Shown here piece by piece: positions 39,736 to 51,945 of a DNA stretch of 64,000 bases; position 1 is the stretch's first letter; each line of letters starts with the position of its first letter. The stretch lies in NCBI GenBank assembly GCA_013365325.1, contig JABVXV010000083.1, positions 124,001 to 188,000 of the forward strand, given 5' to 3'. The stretch comes from Dipetalonema caudispina. Its lineage: Eukaryota > Nematoda > Chromadorea > Rhabditida > Onchocercidae. The translations under genes and the position numbers were made by a program. The notes below the pieces were generated by a model. The model ran no database searches and was not told where the DNA came from. It saw only the letters and a program-made list of their open reading frames with translations.

Positions 39736-40732
39736 TCCTCATAAATATTCAAAACAAGGAAGCGCAGATGCATACTCTCTTCGCCGAATCATTACCAAAC
39801 CTGAAAAGTGGTAAACTATGCTCGACTGCTAAAGCTTGCAATCATGCATACATCATTCAAACTAATCTGCCTAATATGTCCACTATATATTATGCACCTA
39901 ACTGCGTTTGTAATATTTTATCCTACAACATTTTTTACTTTAATCTGCAAAAAATTCGAAATATTTGACGACCTGCTGACCCAATAAGCGTGTGTCAAGT
40001 TTCTGAGTACTCAGCAATTTATTAATATCAAAAGTGAAGGATGAAGAAATGGAGAACTAAAACCAAAGAATAACAAACACGAAATAGGAACTATTAGCTA
40101 TATATAAAATCCAAAAGAAGCAGTATGTAAATTAAGTTATACGACTGTAACAAATATTGCAAACAAATCAACAACAGGAAGAGTGAACTTCCTGAACTAA
40201 TGAAGAACTGAAATTTGGTAGACCTAAATTTTATTAAAAACCAAAAGACATAAGGCTCCTACTGACATCATCACAAAATACTAATATTCCGCATTGATTA
40301 TAATAGTTTTGATTACCCTGACATTTAGTACTGAACATGCAGCAAATAATAAAGTACAGGATCTACTCACAATGTATAGGAACATTTTGAAGAAAAAAAA
40401 TCGATTTACATAAACAAAAAATCCATTAAAAAATGCCGTTAGTTATAAGTGTTCCTATTTTAGATTTGCAAAACCAAACAAGATTTCAAGCAATATGAAT
40501 TGAAATGGATTCATTTTCCGGATCACTCCACACACTAAGTGTTTCATCCGTTCGCACTGTACACGAAAAAATGTTTCCGGTGAAATGTGAAATGAATAAA
40601 AACACATTGAGCTAACATCTTGATTATAATAAAAAACAAAAATGGCAGAGCTAAATAATAAACATACAAGAACAATGATCCAAATTCTTGAATATATAGT
40701 TTCGAAACAAATTAACAATTATTTTTTGCATG
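39736..40732. other. Spacer between MIC19 and EXT2
   Basis: About 1 kb of AT-rich DNA between two minus-strand genes. A minus-strand frame at 40,455-40,718 with a hydrophobic start overlaps the MIC19 3' flank and looks accidental. The spacing is too long for a typical nematode operon. Confidence 0.55.
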
Positions 40733-42117
40733 TTATAAATGTGACACTTCTTTCAAAACTTTTTCTCGGAAATCGCTGGCACATTTCGTCAGATCCACCG
40801 CAAACGATGCACAATTCAGTAATTTGTTTTTATTTTTCATAATGCATTCCATTAAATCCTGAAGAGTTAAAATGAATGATTTCGGTCCCAGCTTCTACGA
40901 CTTAGTGTGCACGAACTGCAAAAAATTAAGGAAAAGATCGACAACTAAATTCGCCACTAACTCAATCCACCACTAACTTTTAATAACTTTTTCATTTGGT
41001 CGGTAATCCTAAGATATATGGAAAGAACGCATCTCAACGGATATCAAGCGGAATCAAATGAATCTATGTGACTGGGAATTATTGTTTAATAGTGAATAAT
41101 AACTTACAGTCTCAATCGCTTTACAAACATTTTCCGGGTGATAAGAAAAGTATTGTTTTTCAACGCGTTCCAGTGTCTCATCAAATGCATCCTTCCGTGC
41201 TTGCAATTCAGCTATTGAGATTTTTCCTAAAAAAAACCAGTGGATTTCATTTCGAGACTTCAAACATATTACAAATCTTAAAAGTCTCACTTCTTCTATC
41301 AATGGCTTTTCAATGCACGTATAAGGAACGCGAAATTTATCATTGACTATGAGTATCACACAGTATTAAAATATATGAAATTTAAAAACACCGTTAATCA
41401 TACTTATTGTGAAATGCCTTTGATTTAGAATTTAATTTTACGCAAGAAATTTCCATCGCAAAAAACTTAGTCAAATGATAGTCAAAGGGAAACGGAAAAA
41501 ATAAATAAATGAAAAGCCAACCAGTTGTAGCTTTTTGCACTGAGAACTTCGATTCTGAAAGATTTTTTACTTGTTCACGAAGTCTAAGGTTCACTTCTCG
41601 TTCCTCAGCTAACTGTTTTCTAAAGTACTAAAAGTTAGCAGTTAAGTACATATTTAAGAAAAAATAAATCAAAACTTTTGAACAAACTTTTCAAACAAAA
41701 TTTAAAAGTAAACAATACCTCAAATCCTTGACGCTCTCACTTTCTGAATTTCCTAGATTTAGAATCTGGTTGACAACATCGTGTGATACCGCGACTGTCC
41801 TATATTCTTCCGGTACTTCACTTCGTTCGATCTTTACTACCTAAAACTGAAAGTTTCTAGAAAGGTTAAGGTGAAATGAGAAACAAATGGTGATGCACTT
41901 ATCATAGCTTCTGTTAAATTACTATGTCTGTAAAATACGAAACAAATTTTAAGCCACACATTTGATAAAATGCTTCTATTCCATGAAATTAATAATGGGA
42001 GTTCACACGACATTTTAGAATTGAAAAATGATTTTCTTTAAGATGAGAAAGAAAAAACGATACCTTTGGAAGGTCATCGGAAGGGTTGCCTTCTTCATAG
42101 CTCTGAACTGATCCCAT
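40733..42117 (-). CDS. CHCHD3: MICOS complex subunit MIC19 (CHCHD3)
   Basis: A small inner-membrane protein that helps hold mitochondrial crista junctions within the MICOS complex. Five exons (42,117-42,064; 41,840-41,719; 41,619-41,522; 41,226-41,108; 40,858-40,733) total 519 nt and encode 172 residues. The start MGSVQS is a consensus N-myristoylation site, as in mammalian CHCHD3. The middle is a charged coiled coil (KQLAEEREVNLRLREQVKNL). The C-terminus has a twin CX9C CHCH motif: C-KAIETDLME-C, ten residues, then C-ASFAVDLTK-C. The same 9-10-9 spacing occurs in CHCHD3. The cysteines are expected to be oxidised by the Mia40 pathway. The gene is divergent from PDE6-delta. Confidence 0.92.
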
Positions 42118-43551
42118 AAGGTAATGAGAAGTTGTACTATAAATTTAACATATATATATATACATACAAAAAAGAAGTAAATCAAAAGTCATACTGAAAC
42201 TTCCATCATATTTATCTCATCTTTAATTACTACTTTATTATCATTAACCATTTCACCACACATTTTCAAATTTCATCAAGTCTTTTCTCTCTTCAAATAC
42301 ATGCTATTTCCCACATTAAAGTATAGATAGATAAATTGAAAATGCCAAAAATCATTGAAATCATAGATACATATATAAATCTTTTTTCCCTTTTTTTATT
42401 TTTTATCTGATAACGAGAGAGATGAAACGAACTTCAGGAGACTTTCCGGAACCAACAAAGTCCTTCCGGATTACAACAATCTAGCCAAGACTAACCTCTC
42501 CGGATAATGCAGTCCTTTGTTGAACACACTGTGAAATTTCAAGTTTCAAAATTTAATTTAACTATTAACGGTAGAAAGTATAATGGTACTTCCGATGATA
42601 TGTACATTGCATAAATAGTCATTTATTATAATAAGATTTTCGCTTTTAATTTGTGAATCTTTCTTGAATGCATCCATTATTTTTGTATCATTTTTTTCCT
42701 ATATTATTTAAATATTCCAACGGAATCAGTCTTTAATCAATTTTCCGAACATACTACAATCTTCATTTCAGATTCTTAAATTCCTTCTTTATCTCTTCAA
42801 GTATTTCATTCCACTTTTAATGATATGATTCATTTCCAATTGTTCTCATTCTATCGAAATGTAATACATTTTTTTTCATCCGTTACAAGATTTGATGCTA
42901 CATCGATGTATTATATAAGCATTCTTCAAACTCTGTCGCCTAGCGACCAAATTCTTTAAGCCAACTATTCTCAACTTCCTCTTCATCTCGTCTTCACTCT
43001 GTTCACTTTACGTTGTTATAATATGCATTGATGATCCGAATTGTATAATTTAACTCGATTCTACTAGATCACTTCAAAAACTCCGAAATCTTAAATCTTT
43101 CATAACTTTTGTTCTGTTGAATTCAATATGAGGTAAGCATAAATTTGAGATTTCGTTACTTAATTTACACACCTAATGCGGTTTTGTTTTTTTTATTCCT
43201 TTCCTTAGCAAACTTTTTTGCACATCCATCTATCAATCCTTGAAGCCCATGAAATATCAATAAAGTATTAAATTTGCGAGGATAACCATTCTTTTGCTCA
43301 ATAGTTATCTTCAACAAGACCAAACAATTGCAATTTTTCTTTACACTACTTATATTACTGATCAATAAAAATTATTCCTTAAAAATTTCGATTATTTTAA
43401 AACATTCAAGAATTTTTAACAAACTTTAATTTTCTTTTTTTTTTTTTGTCACAGTTCTGGATGAAAAAATTGTTTTGTTTTTTAGAATGAATGATTCAAT
43501 CTGAGCAGTGTGGTAAAGAATATTTTTCATGCTGCTGTATCATATATTATT
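42118..43551. other. Divergent promoter region of MIC19 and PDE6D
   Basis: 1.4 kb between two divergent gene starts. AT-rich, with a TA microsatellite near 42,151. No TATA box is obvious and no third gene is seen; a minus-strand frame at 43,165-43,365 lacks exon partners. Confidence 0.55.
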
Positions 43552-45127
<1,576 letters not shown>

Positions 45128-45264
45128 TATGGAAGATGGAAAGTTGGCGTATTTTGCTTTCGCGTAAACTATTCTAAACATTTTACAAGAGTGGTTGTGA
45201 TAAATTTTGTAATATGTGGTGTAAGGAACGTGACTAGTAATCTTGAAGCTTATCGGTATTGTAT

Positions 45265-45270
45265 AATAAA
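45265..45270 (+). terminator. Polyadenylation signal AATAAA
   Basis: AATAAA 138 nt after the PDE6D stop codon. Confidence 0.5.
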
Positions 45271-46432
45271 AAATGAACACTTCAGAAGATGGAATTGCAT
45301 TATAAATATATTGACTTCTCTCGAGGAACTAAAAATTTTTCCTACTCTTTTAAATCAATAACTAGGCAAATTCTGTGGATCTTTTTTCTTGGAATTTCAA
45401 TAGTTATTTCAAAGCTGCTAATTTCTATAAGGAATTAATAGAGGTTGTAAGAATAGACTTCAAATTGTGACCAAAGTGTCAAGAAAGTTTTAGATGGTAA
45501 AAATAGTGGTACTTCTGCATCCATATCCGACCAGTAAAACAGTGTCTCACTGTCTCGGCGACAACACGATATCTTGGTACTGTCAAGCGCGTTTTCTAGT
45601 AGTCTAAGATTAATATGCACTAGATAGGGTATTCACCAGAATTTCGAGTTAAATGAGTAAATTTTGAATTACTATGATTTATGCATCATTTTTAATTGCA
45701 ATTCGATGCATAAATATTACGGATGATATAATCTGTAAGCTGTTTCAAGTTGAATCAACTTTAACACAACATAGTTCCTACCTTATCAAATTGCGGCTTA
45801 ATGGATATTTCCTAATTTTTAAAGATGTTCATAGTTCACATTTTTTTAGAATTCAAAGGTAAGATCTATAAGCAGCATAATGTTCTCTTGGTGAAATGAA
45901 CCATTTGATTTCAATAAATGTAACAAGAGATAGAGGAAAGTTTACATATCAAAGTATTAGTTATAATAATATACATCAAACCATTAATTAATTATAAACC
46001 ATTCGAATGAACAACACTAATTTATATAAAGCACTTTTAAATTGTGTGCTTTTTTAAAGAAAAAATTAATTTGTATAATTAATGAAAATAAATAAGAAAT
46101 GAAATTTCACTTGCCTAAAATATATTGAAATGGATTCATCAACAGTTGATGAAATTTTTGAAAATATTCGTTCATAACATTTTACAGAGTATATCTCATT
46201 CGGATTATTTATTTCAAAATTTATCCTGGAGAAAATTGTTGAAAGTATTTAATGTATCGGATATTAATAATTGAATACAAACAAAAAATGATATATAAAC
46301 ATGATTCGGTTATAAAATTTCTTACAGAAATTTTCCTGAGAAAGTGGTAGAAAAAAGATGGAAATATTTCAGTCATATAGAAATAACGATAAATGTTTTG
46401 GAAATTATTTCAGGAATCTGTGGCTTCCTGTC

Positions 46433-46479
46433 ACAGATGGAATTAGGAATTAGAATACATTTACAGATGGAATTAGGAA
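46433..46479. repeat. 17-nt direct repeat pair
   Basis: ACAGATGGAATTAGGAA occurs at 46,433-46,449 and again at 46,463-46,479, a period of 30 nt. Confidence 0.85.
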
Positions 46480-46785
46480 AGAGAGAAAAATGAAGTAGAA
46501 TGGGGCTATTGCATAATCAGATAGCATTTAATGTAATATTTTCTAGTAAATAAATTCTATATTGTTTTCTAAATTTTCTTATTTCTATCGATTCTACAAT
46601 TTTATCGTGTTCTTATGCATTGTGTTGTTTGATTATTGTTTACATTATAATTTGGTTTTTTGATTTAATTTGTTAATGCTTTTGCTTTTCGACATCATTA
46701 AAGCAAAGCATCAATTATGTGCATTACATATTAAATTTAAAATTTGAAATGACATTTAGATTAGATAAAATTTTACATTAAAATG

Positions 46786-47160
46786 ATAGTATTTATTTAT
46801 GAATTTCGTCTGATTGAAATTACTTCTGAACTTTCAAATTACTAATAAAATCCCAGAAAATAAATTTTAGAATAAAATAGAAAAAAAACTAAAATACCGT
46901 ACATTCTTCCAACTATCATTTTAACTCTAAACCAGATTGAAATAATAACATTTGTTTACAAATCGTATTTGATTGAAATTTTTTGGAATAACTTCTAAAC
47001 TTTCAGGTTTCTAATAAAATCATAGGAATTAAATTTTAAGACGAAGTAGAAAAAAAAAATTAAAGTACCATATAAAATATCATATGAAATATTTTGTTAA
47101 ATAAAACCAATGGTACTATAATTGTCTTCTAGGTATCATTCTACCTCTAAACGAGCATGA
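46786..47160. repeat. Diverged tandem duplication upstream of the TWK promoter
   Basis: Copy 1 (about 46,786-46,939) and copy 2 (about 46,949-47,160) share ordered blocks: TGATTGAAATT, ACTTCTRAACTTTCA, TCTAATAAAATC or ACTAATAAAATC, AAATTTTA, GAAAAAAA..TAAARTACC, TATCATT and CTCTAAAC. Copy 2 holds extra sequence in its second half. It is non-coding. Confidence 0.7.
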
Positions 47161-47165
47161 GTCAT

Positions 47166-47207
47166 GCCAATCAGCTGATAGAAATGAAATGTAAAGTATA
47201 AAAAGGG
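47166..47207 (+). promoter_or_regulatory. CCAAT and TATA elements of the TWK channel gene
   Basis: CCAAT at 47,167-47,171 and TATAAAAAGGG at 47,197-47,207, 58 nt before the ATG at 47,255. A pyrimidine-rich CTCTCACTTCACTC stretch sits about 25-30 nt after the TATA box, where initiation is expected. Spacing fits a classical core promoter. Confidence 0.55.
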
Positions 47208-47254
47208 CCATCTCACACATCTCTCACTTCACTCGCTAACCTGTTTTCGAAACG

Positions 47255-50200
47255 ATGAACATTAATTTCGTTGTCGATCTACTAAAATTAAACAAACGTT
47301 ACTGCCAAAATTGATCCTCTTACCTTCCTGCCTTTTTTATCATTCATTGATTCTTGTGACAATTTTTTTGATAACAAAATTTCATATAAATTTCAACAGA
47401 TAATAGTTGAAATTAAAAACATTTAAATTGATTTAGTAAGTTCAAAGAATGTATAAGTACATTCTAAATTGTATTGAACACGAAGGCATGACTACACAAC
47501 GTACTACTTTTTTTTTTTTTTTAAAAAAAAATTCCACAAATATTATTATTACTAAGTTTTAGAAGATAATGAAATGAATTATTTCTTTCCATTTATTTTT
47601 CATTAATCGTTTTTGATTCATTTTTGGATTAATTCATTGAACATATTAAATATTCCGCATTTAATATGCATCAAGTCATTAAGTATTAATTCACTTTTCA
47701 AAGTATTTTTTGTTTGCTACTATCGTTAATAATTCTTTAATTTATTATTCAATTTTAGCATGTCGCAGAATCTTTCGTTCCAAAATTAGAAACATAATCG
47801 TATTGGTCATGGAATTAACATCGAGCAAAAGAGGAGAAGAAATATGAATTTATTTAACTTGAAATTCGATTTTTGGGGTTCCACGGTTCGTTTCATATTT
47901 GTTAATAGCAATCTATTGCTATCAATTTAACTGTCATAAATTTACTTCATCAAATTTCGACTTGAAATCCGTAATTAAAACTTGTTGATGATTTCAAACG
48001 AGCACATTGTGCAAGATGATCAAATCATATCAATCATCAATCATAAATTTTTCAGGAAGATTTTTTTCACTCTTTTTCTTTGTTCTTTTGTTTTACATAA
48101 AGGAAATATCAGAATAAGAAAAAAAAAGACATAATTATTAAGTATAAGCAAGAAATTTAATTGAAAAGCTGAACTTTTCAATGTATCCATGAATTTTCAA
48201 CTCAAACTTTATTAAATTCAGAAGGAACAAGACTTGTTTATGAACTATCATATAATTTCCGACTTTTCCTAATGCTGTGACGTTGCCAATATTGAAACAA
48301 AACTGGCATACTTGCTGTAAACATCAGAATCACCCTGAGTGGTTATAAAGCAATCTTCAAATTTACTTTCCCGATAATTTAAATTTCAAAAATTTGAATT
48401 TCAAAAGAATGGATGGTATTCATTTGAGTATATTAATTTTTCCTTTGGTTTTTTGTTTATTCGTTTCTGTACTAAATTATTTAAAAGACCCACTTCTGGA
48501 TCGAATTAAATAATTCGTTAAATTATTTGGAAATTCCAACTTAACTCTTCCTTAGGATAGATTTGTCAGAGTGAATCAAATTTATTTTCGAAATCCAAAA
48601 GTTTTCAATATGTATTATATAGAACTTTTTTATCAAATATCAAATATGAATTACGGGAGTTTCCCCTACAAAATCTTAACTTTGACTTTTTTAAACTTTC
48701 CTTATGAAATTTTGACTTTTTCCATTCTATTTTGTTACCAAAACTAGCAACATTTAGTGAATTTAACGAAATTTGAATTTCGAAGAAAAAATTTAATTTC
48801 AGGTTTTACGGGTAGTGGTACCTCAAATGCTTATTATCATATTGCTCATCGCATATGTCTTATTCGGTTCAGCGATGTTTGTCGTTTTGGATGACAGTTT
48901 AGCTAAAGAAAATTTCACAGATGTTATTCTATTCTCATTTACCACCATTGCTACGATAGGTTTCTTGACTTCATTATAGCATTTGATTTGTTGACAAATA
49001 TCATATAAAAGTCCCGATCTCGAATTTCGTTGCTTCAATGTTCAACTAATCATTTGGCAATTGAATGATCGATGCATACTATACGAAAAATATATTTCCC
49101 TTGATCCATTTAAATTAATTACAGGTTATGGCAATATCACACCATCAACGCCATGGGCGCAATTATTCTGCATAGCTTTTTCAATATTTGGCATTCCGAT
49201 GACTTTGTTAACGTTAGCGAATCTTGGAAAGTACCTAACGAAAAGTTACTGGATGGCACTAGTCTGTCTTGGTAAGGTCAGTTATTTTCTTTCAATCCTG
49301 GACTCATCATTAATCCAGGAACTATAAACTGGAAAGGAGATTATAGAAGTGGAAAAGTTTCCATTTTCGCTTTTCGCTTATTAAGCCATAAGTGTTTTTA
49401 ATTCAAATCAGATTTGGACTATAAAGAAATGAACCAAATACAATAACTAAATTCATAATAAAAGTCTAATAGATATTCAATTATGTAAAAATTGTTTAGG
49501 AAATGCGCTGGCGACCATGTGAGAATGCAAAAATGCCATTACCAACAATTATCATTCTATTTTTAATAACATTTGCATTCGGTTCAATATTATTCTATCA
49601 GAAAGGAAGAGGCTTCTCGATAGATGACGTATATTTCAGGTACTATACTAATATCATTTTTTTTTAGCTTCAGTAATTTTAATATCAGAAATTTTTAGTA
49701 TCATCAGTTTTGCTACTGTTGGATTTGGTGATAAATTTCCGACAGCGGATGATCCATTACGTCTGATTGCTATGGTTTGTTATTTGGTATGGGGTATGAT
49801 TCTGATGACAACAACATTTTCCATCGTTAGTAACTATTTGAGGACGGTACGTCACCATTTTCATATATATATATATATATATCTTTTTCCATTTTTCTGT
49901 GAATTTTTTTAAAAACTGAAGAAAAATCAATGAACTGTCAAATTAGTCATTAATTACTTCAATTAGTCACCATTCATCCTTCATATCTTCCTGTTATTAA
50001 GCTTGTTAATTTAACAAAATTAATAATAAAAAGAATGAGTAATAAAATGATAATAATGATAATAATAATAATAATTATAATAAAAATAGTAAATCAAGTC
50101 TTCTTTGGAACTAAAAACGCTGGCCACTTAGATATGTAAATAAGGAGATACATCGTAACAAATATCGGCTAGTCTTTGTTAGAGATATTGGAAATTTGAG

Positions 50201-51100
50201 TGAAATTGCGAATTTTAGATTCACTACTTGGGACGGAAGTTACGTGGAGCCCGTGATGTACACGTTTGGTTTGGTGGTAAAAGTATGAAAGTATCGAAAT
50301 TGCTCGAAATTGTTGCTGCTGAATTAAATGTAAGCCTAAGGAATGCTGGGCGTTTTTCAGCATTCAAATACCTAAGAATTTAGAATAATATAGGAATTAA
50401 TTGAAAAAGCAATAACTTTAATTCTAGCAAGTGCCAATATTAGGCTCAGTTTTCGTTCAAAAATTTTAAAAGAATCAATGTAGTTAAACGAGTGACCAGT
50501 GGATACTCTTCTCATTATTGAATACTATCAAAAATACAGATAATCAATTTCAAGAATATCATTTTATACAAAACTATAATTGTTATGGTTAATTTACAGG
50601 CCTCACCTCGACAGCTAAAGAGTGTACTGAGAGATCTCGATAACCTGATATCAACAGCTGCTGAGGAAAATCAACTATTATCAAGGCGATCATCTTTTCT
50701 GCTCAAAGGTCGCTGCTCAGTGAAAAAACGCATTGGTTATTCTTTGCAGGTATTACTTTCCCTTAGAAAATCCATGTTTATTTCAATTGAAAAATTTTCC
50801 TAAATGATAACCTTTCTTCTCATGAAGATTTGGGAAATTTTGCAGGGTATTAATGAACGAAAATCTCGTTATGATCGCCTGACATTCCGGTAAGTCCCTA
50901 TTTAAAACTTCTTTCTTTCCTAACTTTTTCTTACAAACATAATAATGATTATCAGTATCACCAGGTCGTTTGAAGCATTAAAAGAAGAAGGCACATTGCT
51001 CAATGAAAAATTCATCAAGGAACGACGAACGATTGATAGGCATCATTCGATCGATCTAGGTGAACTAAATAGGCGAACCGTTGTAAGATTTGAAGTCTGA
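47255..51100 (+). CDS. Two-pore-domain (TWK/K2P) potassium channel
   Basis: A background K+ channel subunit of the plasma membrane. Core exons: 48,803-48,959; 49,125-49,276; 49,500-49,639; 49,699-49,846; 50,219-50,329; 50,600-50,749; 50,846-50,889; 50,965-51,100 (346 codons, phases close). Both selectivity filters are present: TIATIGYGN in P1 and FATVGFGD in P2. M1 starts VVVPQMLIIILLIAYVLFG, M2 is FCIAFSIFGIPMTLL and M4 is MVCYLVWGMILMTTTFSIV. A cytosolic tail of about 150 residues ends VVRFEV. The best N-terminus joins 47,255-47,297 and 47,759-47,799 in phase, giving a basic CRRIFRSKIRN segment before M1 and 373 residues in all. An alternative first exon is 47,844-47,885. The M1-P1 loop is only about 10 residues, so the cap domain is absent. 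The subtype is not assigned. Confidence 0.88.
49866..49882. repeat. (AT)n microsatellite in a TWK intron
   Basis: AT dinucleotide run just after the donor of the exon ending at 49,846. An ATA/AAT-rich stretch also lies near 50,045-50,090 in the same intron. Confidence 0.85.
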
Positions 51101-51945
51101 TGAAAAAGTAAACAAATGTAAAATCACTGCTTTTTTACATGACTGGATCTTCCAAATGAATGTATAGGATTTGAAGGGAAGTCAACTACAGGCTTACCTC
51201 GTGCTATCCCACTTGCAGATTTCTTTCCGGTTATCGATAAGCCTTCCCACATGTCAAATATAAGATATAATTAAGTTATCATGAATTAAGCTCAAAACTG
51301 TTTTAAGCTAGCAAACAATATCTTCACAAATCGGCAAAAATTCAGAAAAACCTTACGAACCATATCGCAAATCTAACTTCACCATAGAAATATGCACCTT
51401 CTCAATTTTCTATCTCAAATTCTGGCTATAGACTTAATTAGAGCGACCAGTAAAATTGTCAGCTTCTACATAACAGATTTTCATACAAACATTAACGTCT
51501 AAAAAGGTATGCTCTATAAAAGTTAAGATCTTAAGAGGTAAAAAAGAAACGCTCATTAATTTTGAAAACGGAATTTCATAAGTGACCCAAATTCGATCAA
51601 ATGAGTTTCTCACACTCACTTATGAAGTATGCTATTTCCTTTAGGTAGGTCATGAACTTCTCAAAATGCCTCAAGTAATAACCAAAATTACACTAATCTG
51701 GAAACGAAGTAAAGAGGCAAGAAAATTTACTGTTATACTCGGATTGCGCACATTTAAGGCTAAGCATGAACAGGTCATTTCCATTTTATTTCACATTGTT
51801 ACTAATGTTTAGAACTGCAGCAGAAAAGAACTAACAGATAGGGTTTACAGCATATTCAAGACAATTTCAAAAAAATGAAATTTCATTTTAACGATTTAAT
51901 ACATGCAGAAGTTCCAAAAGTGAACGATACGACTGCTTACAAGCT
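51101..51945. other. Convergent intergenic region
   Basis: 3' flanks of the TWK channel and DNAJC21. A TTTATT (AATAAA on the minus strand) at 51,785-51,790 is a candidate poly(A) signal for DNAJC21. No further gene is seen. Confidence 0.5.

Larger units (their letters stand above)
45128..47165. other. Intergenic between PDE6D and the TWK channel
   Basis: About 2 kb, very AT-rich, with no convincing exon. It holds the PDE6D poly(A) signal, a 17-nt direct repeat (46,433-46,449 and 46,463-46,479) and a diverged tandem duplication (46,786-47,160). Confidence 0.6.

Noticed and set aside
40455..40718. Minus-strand ORF with a hydrophobic N-terminus
   Set aside because: It lies in the MIC19 3' flank and has no splice partners or recognisable family.
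47844..47885. Alternative first coding exon of the TWK channel
   Set aside because: In phase but with a weak donor and no promoter; the upstream start has TATA and CCAAT elements and a basic pre-M1 segment. Not fully excluded.
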